A DNA stretch of 64,000 bases from Victivallales bacterium. GTDB taxonomy: Bacteria > Verrucomicrobiota > Lentisphaeria > Oligosphaerales > Oligosphaeraceae. Below are positions 1 through 8,091 of the stretch, piece by piece. The notes under the pieces were generated by a model, which saw only the letters and a program-made list of their open reading frames with translations, searched no databases and was not told the DNA's origin. A program made the translations under genes and the position numbers. The stretch spans positions 42,606-106,605 of the forward strand of contig JAFXUD010000067.1 in NCBI GenBank assembly GCA_017535315.1, read 5' to 3'. Numbering within the stretch: the stretch's first letter is position 1; each line of letters opens with the position of its first letter.

Positions 1-477
1 ATTATCAAATGGGCGTCGAATAACAACGATCCTATTATGATCCAATATAATGATGATGCGGGACATACCAACGAGACTCAAGGCTATTTCTTGGACTATT
101 TTGAAAAGGATACGAATATTTACCTTGTTCTCACGACTCTTGAAGCTGATGGTGGTGAGGTTGTTGATGCCTACCAGTATGTGCAGGGTGGGGATCCAAA
201 TGCCTATGATACTACTCTAGTCTCGCGTCAGATTACCGCGAATCCACAACTCGACCTTGCGGGTAATGTTAGAATCAATTACGGCCTTGACACCACTCAA
301 CCTACCACTGGTCGTGAGTTTGTCTCAGTCTATGACAATGGCACTTACTCCAAAGATTTGGAGCGAGCCAGATATTCCTCCACAGGTGGACCGCTTCCAG
401 GTGTCTTTTTTGCAGGTCTGCTTTCACTGGGCACGGTTTTCGGTGCTTCCAAGGTTAAGAGGCAGAAGCGTGCATAA
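1..477 (+). CDS. C-terminal part of an exosortase-sorted surface protein (partial)
   Basis: The reading frame is open from base 1, so the true start lies outside the window. The visible 158 residues are acidic, rich in Asn, Asp, Thr and Tyr, and lack Cys, as expected of an exported protein; no enzymatic motif was recognised. The C-terminus has the three-part layout of a PEP-CTERM-like sorting tag: a short Pro/Gly motif (GPLPG), about 14 hydrophobic residues (VFFAGLLSLGTVFG), then a basic tail (KVKRQKRA). The gene lies one gene before an exosortase, which supports the assignment. The motif is PLPG rather than the classic PEP. A simple C-terminal membrane anchor is the alternative. A strong terminator follows, so it is probably transcribed apart from the genes below. 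Confidence 0.75.
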   Translation: MIKWASNNNDPIMIQYNDDAGHTNETQGYFLDYFEKDTNIYLVLTTLEADGGEVVDAYQYVQGGDPNAYDTTLVSRQITANPQLDLAGNVRINYGLDTTQPTTGREFVSVYDNGTYSKDLERARYSSTGGPLPGVFFAGLLSLGTVFGASKVKRQKRA

Positions 478-511
478 GTTAGTTGACAGCTTCACATAAT
501 TGAGCTTATGA

Positions 512-550
512 CAGACTTCCTCCTAAACAGGTGGAAGTCTGTTCTGTTTT
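512..550 (+). terminator. Rho-independent terminator after the sorted-protein gene
   Basis: A perfect 9-bp stem (CAGACTTCC at 512-520 with GGAAGTCTG at 533-541) is extended inward by CCT/AGG around an AAAC loop and followed by TTCTGTTTT. It ends 7 bases before the next start codon, so that gene needs read-through or a promoter within the hairpin region. Confidence 0.8.
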
Positions 551-556
551 AGCATT

Positions 557-2737
557 ATGAAAAAAAAGAATTTTTTTATCCTTTTGCTTCTTTCAGGTGT
601 TGTGGTCGTTGTGGGCTTATGCATCCTGATGACGATCATGGCGCATCGTCGCCAGAAACATACCGCCCTGTATAGGCAGGGTGAGGCTGCCTACAAGCAG
701 GGTAACTATGAGTTGGCAAGGAAAAAACTCTCCGAGTATCTGTGGCGGGACCCCAATCATGAGAATGCATGGCGTTACCTGGCGGAGATTTATGAAACAA
801 AACGTCTGTGGCCTGATGCATCGTATGCCTGGCGTCATCTTGTCAGCCTGAATGTTCTCAACAACGATTATGTTGCGCGCTGTGTGAGGGCTACCTATCG
901 GGCGCATAACTACAAGGGTCTGGATCGTTTTTTCAAGACGCTTCCCGAGGAAAAACGCAAGGAGTTTTCGGAGATATATGCACTGACGCAGTTTTGGGTG
1001 AAGCCAAATGATGAGGCGACGGAGAAAGCACTGGCAGCGATACCGAAGGACGGGGCGACTGCGCGCTTGATCCAGGCGATAACGAGCCAGGGACCTCTTT
1101 CAGAGTTTGAGGCCTTGGAGAACAATGAAGATCCCGTGATTCAGGTGGAGGCGTTGATTCAGGATGGCTATTTATCAGAGCAAAAGGAGAAGAATCTGGA
1201 ACGTGCCGAGCAGGCGTTTCGAAAAGCGGTTTCCATCAACCCTGACCTGTGCCGCGCTGAACTGGCAAACTTCTTTTTCCGTCAAATACGCTACAAGGAG
1301 GCCAATGAAGTCTATAGGCGTATCCGCAATTCTATGATGTCGGATAACTGTTTTCTAAATTATGCGGAGGTGTTGTTCTATTTCAAGGATGAGGAGGCGC
1401 TTCATCATGTGGAAAGTGAGATTCCACGAAAAAACCGTTTTGCCGTTCCGTTGCGTGCCTATATCCAGAGTCTGAACGCCTATCTGCGCAAGGATTCCAA
1501 GACGATGGTGAAGAACTACAATGTGGCGCAGCAGAATCGGACCACCCCGATGGGGCTGCTTCTCAGCTATGCTGTAGCCGTGGAGGATGCGGACATCCCC
1601 CTGATGATGTCGGTGCTTGCGCACTGGCGGCGTTCCAAGTTATACAAGGAAAAGCTTCCTGAAATCCTTGTAAATGTGCGTGCGGTCATTGCAAAGGCCT
1701 TGAAGGAGAACAAGCTGGATGAGGCTTCCATGCTGGCGCAGCAATTTTTGCGGTATGAACCTCCTGAGCTGATATGCTGGAGGGCGGTTGTTCTGGAGCA
1801 GATGGCGCATAAGAGTCTGTCAATGAGTACGCTCCAGCAAGCCAGCAAGTTGTTTCCAAAGGAATTGTTCTTTCGTAATCTGGCATTGCGCCTTGCCCTT
1901 TCCAGGGGGAACCGTGAGGAGGCGCTTGCTCTATATGATCAAATGATTGAAATGAGCGATGACCCTGCACGCGACCGCTATAGCAAGGTACTATACCTGG
2001 AACGGGAAATGCAGTTGGATGAGGCTTTTCAGGAGATTCAGAAACTTTTGAAGACAGAACATTCCATGGCTTCGGGAAAGCACTGTCTGGCCTTTGGCAT
2101 CCGCACGGGAAACAGCGAAGCCCTGCGATTGGCAAGCGAGTTCCCTGAACTGGCGCAAATAGCACGCTTTGAGACGGAACGCCGTTTTGGCAATCTGGAG
2201 ACTGCCACGAAGATGCTTAAGGAGAACTTTCTAGAGGCGGGGCTTTCTGCAGAGAAAAGCGAAGACAGGGAGATTCTTCTTCCGCTGGGGATCTATCTGG
2301 CTCTGGTACGTGAATTCGAGCGAGCCAAGGCCATCTACAACGCCTTGCTGCCTTTCGGCGGGAAGGATGCCCTCATTGAACTCAATCTTTCGGAAATCTA
2401 TTCCGCAGAGGGGGATGCAAAACAGGCATTGAAATATGCGGCTGATGCCTATAAGAAACTCCCTGAGTCGCTGCTTGTACAAACCGTCTATGGTCTGCGC
2501 TATGCGGAAATGGAGGACTACGAGCAAGCGGCTACCTACATTCCAGACGATACCATGGATGAGAATGCCAAGGCGGTGCTTCTGACCTGTCTGGAGAAGA
2601 ACATCGAGATTGCCTTCACGCAGGGGCGCAATGCCACCTGCCGTACAATCATCAAGCGTCTTCAATCGCTTCAACCAGACAACCCATGCGCCAGGGAGTA
2701 TCTGGAGAAGTTGGACGCGCCAGCCAAGCAGCCATAG
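557..2737 (+). CDS. Membrane-anchored TPR-repeat protein linked to the exosortase
   Basis: 726 residues. A Lys-rich start is followed by one hydrophobic segment (about residues 5-27), then a long helical region with repeated TPR units; the clearest are around residues 38-70 (ALYRQGEAAYKQGNYELARK) and 210-235, with more near 610-650. No catalytic motif is seen, so it is a scaffold or interaction protein, probably facing the periplasm. It lies 3 bp upstream of the exosortase gene, clearly in one operon. Long TPR proteins (PrsT-type) are known companions of PEP-CTERM/exosortase systems; calling this a PrsT equivalent is inference, since it is shorter and was recognised by context. The start lacks a clear Shine-Dalgarno sequence. 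Confidence 0.8.
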   Translation: MKKKNFFILLLLSGVVVVVGLCILMTIMAHRRQKHTALYRQGEAAYKQGNYELARKKLSEYLWRDPNHENAWRYLAEIYETKRLWPDASYAWRHLVSLNVLNNDYVARCVRATYRAHNYKGLDRFFKTLPEEKRKEFSEIYALTQFWVKPNDEATEKALAAIPKDGATARLIQAITSQGPLSEFEALENNEDPVIQVEALIQDGYLSEQKEKNLERAEQAFRKAVSINPDLCRAELANFFFRQIRYKEANEVYRRIRNSMMSDNCFLNYAEVLFYFKDEEALHHVESEIPRKNRFAVPLRAYIQSLNAYLRKDSKTMVKNYNVAQQNRTTPMGLLLSYAVAVEDADIPLMMSVLAHWRRSKLYKEKLPEILVNVRAVIAKALKENKLDEASMLAQQFLRYEPPELICWRAVVLEQMAHKSLSMSTLQQASKLFPKELFFRNLALRLALSRGNREEALALYDQMIEMSDDPARDRYSKVLYLEREMQLDEAFQEIQKLLKTEHSMASGKHCLAFGIRTGNSEALRLASEFPELAQIARFETERRFGNLETATKMLKENFLEAGLSAEKSEDREILLPLGIYLALVREFERAKAIYNALLPFGGKDALIELNLSEIYSAEGDAKQALKYAADAYKKLPESLLVQTVYGLRYAEMEDYEQAATYIPDDTMDENAKAVLLTCLEKNIEIAFTQGRNATCRTIIKRLQSLQPDNPCAREYLEKLDAPAKQP

Positions 2738-2740
2738 TCA

Positions 2741-3637
2741 ATGTGTAAATTGCTCCAAACAGACAGCTGGTGTACTATTCGTCAGAATCTTCGTGTCGTG
2801 AAGAGTAGTGCGGGCATCCTTTTATGTGCCATCCTTTTTGGCCTGGTCGAGTTTCTTCTATGGGGAAGGGCGCATTGGGAGGATGGGCTTCTGCTTTTGG
2901 CCCTGCTTTTGCTGGCCTCTTTCGATCAGTTCAAGATCAAGCTCTCCCACAATATAACCTTGCACGCACGCTTGTACAGCTGGGGGATTCTTTTGATTGC
3001 AGGGGGACTGATGCTGCTTGCGTCCTGCCATTCTTCGGAAGATGGTTCCCATGAACTAGGGCGGGCACTGTGTAAAAACGGTGCCTTTTTCTTGCTGGCA
3101 CTTGCGATATCGATGCGTTTTGACGGTGTGAAAACGGCTCTTTCATTTCTGCCTCTTTATTTGCTTTCCATTGTCATTCTCCCCTTGTACGAGTATCTTC
3201 TGCTGGAGATCAGTTATCCGATGCGTCTGGTCTCGACAGCCGCCGCCTGCTATTTGCTACGAATCTGCGCCGTGACGGTGAGCTTTGAGGGAACCACCCT
3301 TTTCTGGAATGACCAGGCCATTTCCATTACCGATGCCTGCAGCGGTATCTCTCTTCTAAGCTTCATGTTTTTCCTGGAATATCTGATTGCGCGGAAAATC
3401 CAGGCCCCCTCTTGGAAAAAATGGTGTTGGAGCTCCATGGTACTGATTTGGATCATCCTCGCCAATGCCTTGCGTCAATTGCTGACATTTTTACTCTTTA
3501 CGGTCATGGGGGAGAAGGTCCATGAACAGACGCCGCATTTCCTGCTTGGCTGCTTCTTCATCGTTGCTGCTTCGCTTCTGATATGGTTCAGTTCCTTCCT
3601 GTTCCAAATGGACTCACCAAAACAGGATGCGGCATGA
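2741..3637 (+). CDS. Exosortase (archaeosortase/exosortase family transpeptidase)
   Basis: 298 residues with about eight membrane segments. The family's catalytic triad is visible in the expected order: Cys200 in DACSGISLLSF, Arg245 in NALRQLLTF, and His266 (or His261) in HEQTPHFLLG. Exosortases cut PEP-CTERM-type tags in the inner membrane and pass the protein to the surface; the protein ending at base 477 is the obvious local substrate. The first 20 residues are polar and Met21 is absent, so the ATG at 2741, 3 bp after the TPR gene stop, is used. The gene overlaps the next one by ATGA, implying translational coupling. The subtype cannot be set without a profile search. Confidence 0.88.
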   Translation: MCKLLQTDSWCTIRQNLRVVKSSAGILLCAILFGLVEFLLWGRAHWEDGLLLLALLLLASFDQFKIKLSHNITLHARLYSWGILLIAGGLMLLASCHSSEDGSHELGRALCKNGAFFLLALAISMRFDGVKTALSFLPLYLLSIVILPLYEYLLLEISYPMRLVSTAAACYLLRICAVTVSFEGTTLFWNDQAISITDACSGISLLSFMFFLEYLIARKIQAPSWKKWCWSSMVLIWIILANALRQLLTFLLFTVMGEKVHEQTPHFLLGCFFIVAASLLIWFSSFLFQMDSPKQDAA

Positions 3638-4797
3638 AGAGAAGCCATTCTATTGTTTTACTATGTGCGTCGTTTCTGCCTTTTCTATTTGAACTGCCTT
3701 ACTGTTTTCATGCGATGCGGATTTCTTCTGCGGAACGCTGGAACTGGGGCTTTGGGCTCTGGGCGATTCTGCTGGCCGCTCTCGCCGTCTTTTTTCGGTT
3801 GAAAACGTCGAGAACGCCAGCGAGGAAGAGGGACGCAGGAGAATCCAATTGCCAAACTGAGACTTGCAGACTTGATGAACATGCTCAGGATGCTGAAAAG
3901 GAACCTTCTGACGTACTCTGGCGTTTTGCCAGTCTAGTATTTCCTCTCTTTCTCTTGTTGTTCGGTTATGCGAGGCAAATCCATCTGGCCATACTTCTCG
4001 GGGGAATTAGCCTGCCATTTACTCTGGCAGGCTGTCTGTTCGGCTGGCGGAACATTCTGCTGCTATTGCCGAGTTGTTGCACGCTTGTGCTCTTCTGCCC
4101 CAGTGTTGGCATTCTGCTTTCCGCTCTACTCAATCTTGATGGTGTCCTGCTGAAGCTACTTTGTGCTCTTGGGTTTTTAGTATTGCTGCCTTGTCTGCTC
4201 TATTGCAAAAAGTCCAAAATAAACCTGGAGGCGTTTCTCTTCAGTGGAATTGCCCTGATTGTTGCGGCAGGGTATTGGATGCGTAGCGGAGCCGTGTCAC
4301 GTCATCCAGCACTGCTGCCTGTTTTTGACGGCCTTGTCTCTCCCCATTTTCGTGGTGTCCAGGAGAGTGTTTCTGCAGCCGACAGGCAATTCTTTGGCGA
4401 CAGTGACGTCAAGCGTTTCCTTTTCAACGACCAGAATGGCAACGCCATTCAGGTATTGGTTGTCAGCAGGATAGACAATGTCCACCAGGTCCATCCAACG
4501 GCCTACTGCCTGCGCGTTGGCGGCTTTCAAATGTTGCACGAGCACGCCTATCGTCTGCCGCAGGCAGGTGAGGCAGTTGAGGTACTGGAGACCCTTGGGG
4601 AACGCTCTGGCGAAAAACGCCTTTTCTGGCAGTGGTTCAGCAACTCCAGTTATTCAACATCTAATTTTATGCTTTTCCGTACTCTTTATTCTTCAGCAAC
4701 TGACTGGAGCGTCTTTATCGTCGATATGCCCTTTGATGGCACCCAGGAAGAAGGGCAGGAGATTCTTTTCAGCCTCATTTCCGAGTTCACACCATAA
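3634..4797 (+). CDS. Exosortase-associated EpsI-like membrane protein
   Basis: 387 residues from the ATG that overlaps the exosortase stop (ATGA). The first two thirds hold several hydrophobic segments with a charged cytoplasmic loop near residues 50-85. The last third (from about 245) is soluble and carries the EpsI/DUF3485 signature, His287-Pro288 followed by Cys292 (VHPTAYCLRVGG), plus the terminal region around FWQWFS and FMLF that is usual for this domain. EpsI domains accompany exosortases, often fused to them; their exact role in sorting or in exopolysaccharide export is unsettled. Here a multi-span N-terminal part has been added to the EpsI domain. An in-frame upstream ATG at 3583 lies inside the exosortase gene and is unlikely. 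Confidence 0.8.
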   Translation: MKRSHSIVLLCASFLPFLFELPYCFHAMRISSAERWNWGFGLWAILLAALAVFFRLKTSRTPARKRDAGESNCQTETCRLDEHAQDAEKEPSDVLWRFASLVFPLFLLLFGYARQIHLAILLGGISLPFTLAGCLFGWRNILLLLPSCCTLVLFCPSVGILLSALLNLDGVLLKLLCALGFLVLLPCLLYCKKSKINLEAFLFSGIALIVAAGYWMRSGAVSRHPALLPVFDGLVSPHFRGVQESVSAADRQFFGDSDVKRFLFNDQNGNAIQVLVVSRIDNVHQVHPTAYCLRVGGFQMLHEHAYRLPQAGEAVEVLETLGERSGEKRLFWQWFSNSSYSTSNFMLFRTLYSSATDWSVFIVDMPFDGTQEEGQEILFSLISEFTP

Positions 4798-4857
4798 TGT
4801 GGCTTCTTGCCGCTTAATAGCGGCGGAGGACCTCCCTGGAAAAAAGGCGAATAACAA

Positions 4858-5098
4858 GGAAATTATATACTTGAGTTTCCTGATGACATTATCCCTCATC
4901 GGTCGATGGCCAAGATGCGCTTTGCCGCTTCGCTGCGCTACGCGGCAAGGCGCACGGGGACTGGGGTGGGCCTCTGACCGTGGGTTTCGCTTCGCCGCTG
5001 TCGCGGCTTCGCTCTACCCACGGCTATGCTCTTGCCGCCGCTTACGCGGCTCTTCTCTGTTGGTAAAGTCCAATCGGCAACTAAAGTATATAATTCCC
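4858..5098 (+). repeat. Copy A of a 241-bp element with terminal inverted repeats and internal hairpins
   Basis: The ends are inverted repeats (GGAAATTATATACTT on the left, AAGTATATAATTCC on the right). Inside are three hairpins in order: one with GCCGC/GCGGC arms at about 4917-4961, one with CCGTGGGT/ACCCACGG arms enclosing GCCGC/GCGGC at about 4979-5024, and a small GCCGC-TTAC-GCGGC at about 5037-5050. Copies B (45456) and C (57949) are nearly identical and lie in the opposite orientation; a core relic lies at 33021. Short frames inside it have no start signals and are not genes. The element is 60 bp downstream of the EpsI-like gene. The rest of this 495-bp gap holds the feo promoter and nothing else recognised. 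Confidence 0.92.
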
Positions 5099-5213
5099 AA
5101 TAATAAGGCCTGCCTAAAAAGATTAAGGCAAAACTAATGCTTGGTTTGGGCTCTTTCACCATTTAAGTCCTATGTCACCCCCCTTAGGGAATAGGGCGAT
5201 ATTGAAAGATGGC

Positions 5214-5241
5214 TTGAATTCGTGAATAATTCTGCTAAATT
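5214..5241 (+). promoter_or_regulatory. Candidate feo promoter with a dyad in its spacer
   Basis: TTGAAT (5214-5219) and TAAATT (5236-5241) are 16 bp apart. The spacer begins with an inverted repeat GAATT-N7-AATTC (5216-5232) that could be an operator. It does not match the Fur or DtxR consensus well, so iron control is inferred only from the downstream genes. Confidence 0.35.
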
Positions 5242-5292
5242 AATGGCATGGACAAATTGGATTTTGTTTTAACTAATAAAAGGAGTTTTTGA

Positions 5293-5514
5293 ATGACACT
5301 GAAGGATGCGGTGATTGGTCAGACGGTAAAGGTTGTCAAGTTGCAGTGCACGGGACCGTTCAAGCGTCGGATCATGGACATGGGCATCACAAAGGGTGTT
5401 GAGATAACCGTACGAAAGGTAGCGCCGCTGGGCGATCCTCTGGAATTGACGGTTCGCGGATACGAGCTTTCCATCAGGAAAGCCGAGGCGGAGGCCATCG
5501 AAGTCGAGGCATAA
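5293..5514 (+). CDS. feoA: Ferrous iron transport protein A
   Basis: 73 residues, the usual FeoA length, forming one SH3-like domain. Family features are the Gly/Met-rich turn IMDMGITKGVEITVRKVAPLG, followed by GDPLELTVRGYELSIRK, the typical end of the fold. FeoA is a small cytoplasmic protein that works with the FeoB GTPase in Fe2+ uptake. A good ribosome site (AAAGGAG at 5278-5284) precedes the ATG. feoB starts 30 bp downstream, so they form one operon. FeoA-like domains also occur at the C-terminus of DtxR regulators, but here it stands alone. Confidence 0.95.
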   Translation: MTLKDAVIGQTVKVVKLQCTGPFKRRIMDMGITKGVEITVRKVAPLGDPLELTVRGYELSIRKAEAEAIEVEA

Positions 5515-5544
5515 TGGCAAGTTGACACTTGGAATTTCGAGACT

Positions 5545-7710
5545 ATGGCTATAAAAATCGCATTGGCGGGGAATCCGAACTGCGGGAAGACGACGCTCTT
5601 CAATGATTTGACTGGCAGCAACCAGTATGTCGGCAATTGGCCAGGCGTAACGGTTGAGAAGAAGGATGGTCAGCTGAAGGGGCACAAGGATGTCATCATT
5701 CAGGATCTTCCAGGCATCTATTCGCTTTCGCCCTACACGCTGGAGGAAGTGGTATCGCGCCGCTACCTCGTCAACGACAAGCCCGATGCCATCATCAACA
5801 TCATCGACGGCACGAACATCGAGCGCAACCTCTATCTGACGACGCAGTTGCTGGAGCTGAACATTCCGACGGTCGTGGCCATCAACATGATGGATCTGGT
5901 GGAGAAGAATGGGGACAAGATCAACCTCGACAAGCTGGCGGAAACTCTCGGTTGCACTGTGGTGCCCATCAGTGCACTCAACGGCAATGGTTGCCGTGAA
6001 ATCGCGGAGAAGGCAATAGAGGCTGCTGAAGCCAAGAAGCACATCGAGTGTCCGCACGTCTTTTCAGGTTCTGTCGAGCATGCGCTTGCCCACATTGAGG
6101 AATCGATCGAAACGAAGGTGGACAAAGCGAAGCTGCGCTGGTATGTTGTCAAGGTCTTCGAGCGCGACGAGAAGATTTTGGAGGAACTGAAGCTGCCGTC
6201 GGAGCTGCTTGAACATCTGGATGAGCACATCAAGGACTGCGAGAAGGAGATGGACGATGATGCCGAAAGCATCATTACGGATCAGCGATATAGGTATATT
6301 CAAAAGGTGGTTGAGCAGACCGTCAAGAAAAAGGCGGCTCCTGGCAGCCTGACCTTTTCAGACAAGATTGACCTGATTGTCACGAACCGTGTTCTGGCGC
6401 TGCCCATCTTTGCAGTTGTCATCTGGTTCATGTACTGGGTTTCCGTCTCCACCATCGGTACTTGGATGACGGACTGGGCGAATGACGGTATGGCCTTTGT
6501 GCGCCTTGCTTTGGAGGCGATGCTGGACAAGTGCGGTGCCAGTGGTTTTATCAAGAGCCTGATTTTGGATGGCATCATCGACGGTGTCGGCACCGTGATT
6601 GGCTTTCTTCCACAGATTATGATTGTATTCCTTTTCCTGGCGTTTTTGGAGGACTGCGGGTACATGGCACGTGTGGCGTTCATTATGGACCGAATCTTCC
6701 GCCGTTTCGGCCTCTCTGGCAAGTCCTTTATTCCGATGCTGGTCGGTACGGGGTGCGGCGTGCCCGCCGTATTGGCGACGCGTACCATCCAGAACGAAAA
6801 CGACCGCCGCATGACCATTATCCTGGCGACTTTCATTCCCTGCGGCGCCAAGCTGGCCATCATCGCGATGATGGTGGCGGCATTCTTTCCCGACAGCAAT
6901 CTGATTGGCCCGAGCATGTATTTCGTCGGCATCGCCATCGTTATCTTGGGCGGACTGGCGCTGAAGAAGACGAAACTGTTTGCAGGGGAGAACTCACCCT
7001 TTGTGATGGAGCTCCCCGCCTATCACCTGCCCAGCCTCAAGAGCGTGCTCATCCATACCTGGGAGCGCGGCAAGGGCTATGTCATTAAGGCAGGCACCAT
7101 CATTTTCTCTGCGTGCGTTGTCCTGTGGTTGCTGATGCACTTCGACTGGCACTTCAACCTGCTTGACCCCAAGAGCGCGGAAGGCTTGGAGCAGTGCATG
7201 CTGCACGACATCGGACAGTGCTTTGCTTGGATTTTCAAACCTCTGGGGTTTGGCTGCTGGCAGGCCACCGTTGCCTGTGCCTCCGCTGAAATCGCCAAGG
7301 AGCAGGCGACTGCCACGCTGGCACTGCTCTCGCCCGATGTGGCGGGTGGTACGATCAAGGGTATCCAAATGCTTTTCGCCGACATGGTGCCTGCTTCTAT
7401 TGCGGAACCGACCATGCGCGAGATTTATGCCAAGGTCATTGCGTTCAGCTTCATGGTCTGCAATCTCTTCTTCCCACCTTGTCTGGGGGCCATTGCGGCC
7501 ACCTGGAGCGAGATGGGGAGCGCGAAATGGGGGTGTATCGCCATTGGCTTCCAACTGCTTGTCGGCTATTCTTTAGCGCTGGTTTGTTTCCGACTTGGTG
7601 TTCTCATCTATGCGGGCGCATCCTTTGGTATTGGCCAGGTTGCTGCCATCCTCATCATTCTGGCAGTTCTGTACGCCGTATTCCGTCCTTCGCCAAAGAT
7701 AAGGGTGTAG
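5545..7710 (+). CDS. feoB: Ferrous iron transporter FeoB (GTPase-permease)
   Basis: 721 residues. The N-terminal G domain shows G1 GNPNCGKTT (9-17), G2 PGVTVE (33-38), G3 DLPG (54-57) and G4 NMMD (114-117), followed by a helical domain to about residue 260. The membrane part contains two gate regions with the conserved FeoB motifs GTGCGVPA and, later, CASAEIAKE. It imports Fe2+ across the inner membrane. Length and order are normal. The operon is feoA-feoB-small Cys-rich protein, a common arrangement in anaerobes. No ribosome site is evident directly before the ATG. Confidence 0.97.
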   Translation: MAIKIALAGNPNCGKTTLFNDLTGSNQYVGNWPGVTVEKKDGQLKGHKDVIIQDLPGIYSLSPYTLEEVVSRRYLVNDKPDAIINIIDGTNIERNLYLTTQLLELNIPTVVAINMMDLVEKNGDKINLDKLAETLGCTVVPISALNGNGCREIAEKAIEAAEAKKHIECPHVFSGSVEHALAHIEESIETKVDKAKLRWYVVKVFERDEKILEELKLPSELLEHLDEHIKDCEKEMDDDAESIITDQRYRYIQKVVEQTVKKKAAPGSLTFSDKIDLIVTNRVLALPIFAVVIWFMYWVSVSTIGTWMTDWANDGMAFVRLALEAMLDKCGASGFIKSLILDGIIDGVGTVIGFLPQIMIVFLFLAFLEDCGYMARVAFIMDRIFRRFGLSGKSFIPMLVGTGCGVPAVLATRTIQNENDRRMTIILATFIPCGAKLAIIAMMVAAFFPDSNLIGPSMYFVGIAIVILGGLALKKTKLFAGENSPFVMELPAYHLPSLKSVLIHTWERGKGYVIKAGTIIFSACVVLWLLMHFDWHFNLLDPKSAEGLEQCMLHDIGQCFAWIFKPLGFGCWQATVACASAEIAKEQATATLALLSPDVAGGTIKGIQMLFADMVPASIAEPTMREIYAKVIAFSFMVCNLFFPPCLGAIAATWSEMGSAKWGCIAIGFQLLVGYSLALVCFRLGVLIYAGASFGIGQVAAILIILAVLYAVFRPSPKIRV

Positions 7711-7785
7711 CCAGTGGGGTGCGCTTTGCGCTCCCCTGAAGTTTGAAATTACCTCAGCATCTAAAGTCAACAGGGAGTTTTGTTT

Positions 7786-7947
7786 ATGATAGCGAACATC
7801 ATCATCGGTCTAATCATCGTCTGCCTGTTTGTACTGGCTGTCCGTTATGCTTTGAAAAAGCATCACTGTGATGGTTGCTGCAACTGTGGTTGTGGGAGTC
7901 GCTGTTGCGACGGCAAAAAGGTTGAAAAAAACAAAACAGTTGTTTGA
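7786..7947 (+). CDS. Small FeoB-associated Cys-rich membrane protein
   Basis: 53 residues. One N-terminal membrane helix (about residues 3-21, MIANIIIGLIIVCLFVLAV) is followed by a short Cys-rich tail with seven Cys between residues 28 and 41 (HCDGCCNCGCGSRCC) and a Lys-rich end. This is the layout of the FeoB-associated Cys-rich membrane proteins found after feoB in anaerobic bacteria; the Cys cluster is thought to bind metal, but its role is not established. A ribosome site (CAGGGAG) precedes the ATG. It starts 75 bp after feoB. The next promoter begins inside its stop codon. Confidence 0.85.
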   Translation: MIANIIIGLIIVCLFVLAVRYALKKHHCDGCCNCGCGSRCCDGKKVEKNKTVV

Positions 7948-7971
7948 CAAATCATAGTGGCTGTATATAGT
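7944..7971 (+). promoter_or_regulatory. Sigma70-type promoter for the 8092-9830 cluster
   Basis: A consensus TTGACA (7944-7949) and TATAGT (7966-7971) are separated by 16 bp. The -35 box overlaps the stop codon of the Cys-rich gene, so the downstream cluster has its own start of transcription next to the feo operon. Confidence 0.65.
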
Positions 7972-7976
7972 AACAG

Positions 7977-8091
7977 TAAAACATTTTTGGCATGAAGCCA
8001 AAAGGGGAGCGCTGAAGCGTTGTTTTGGAGAACAATACCTTAATTGGACAAGTATGTGAGTGCCTGTCCTGAATAAACTAAGGAGACAATT
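7977..8091 (+). promoter_or_regulatory. Structured 5' leader with four hairpins
   Basis: Downstream of the promoter are successive stems: TTTTGGC/GCCAAAA (7985-8003), AGCGC-TGAA-GCGTT (8008-8021), TTGTT/AACAA (8020-8035, exclusive with part of the second) and GGACA/TGTCC (8046-8069). The ribosome site AAGGAGA follows directly. Overlapping stems suggest possible switching. No known riboswitch consensus was recognised, so its function is unknown. Confidence 0.4.

Noticed and set aside
4858..5098. Treating the element copies as complete insertion sequences
   Set aside because: No transposase or other open frame of credible size lies inside; at most they are non-autonomous.
4938..5162. Peptide ending ...PTPVPVRLAA shared by repeat copies A and B
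   Set aside because: The peptide is conserved only because the DNA repeats are; there is no consistent start codon or ribosome site.
5214..5241. A Fur or DtxR box upstream of feoA
   Set aside because: GAATT-N7-AATTC does not match either consensus; only a dyad is claimed.
7977..8091. Mn (yybP-ykoY) or Ni/Co riboswitch in the leader
   Set aside because: The GGGGAGC segment looks similar at first but the rest of the conserved core and its spacing are missing.
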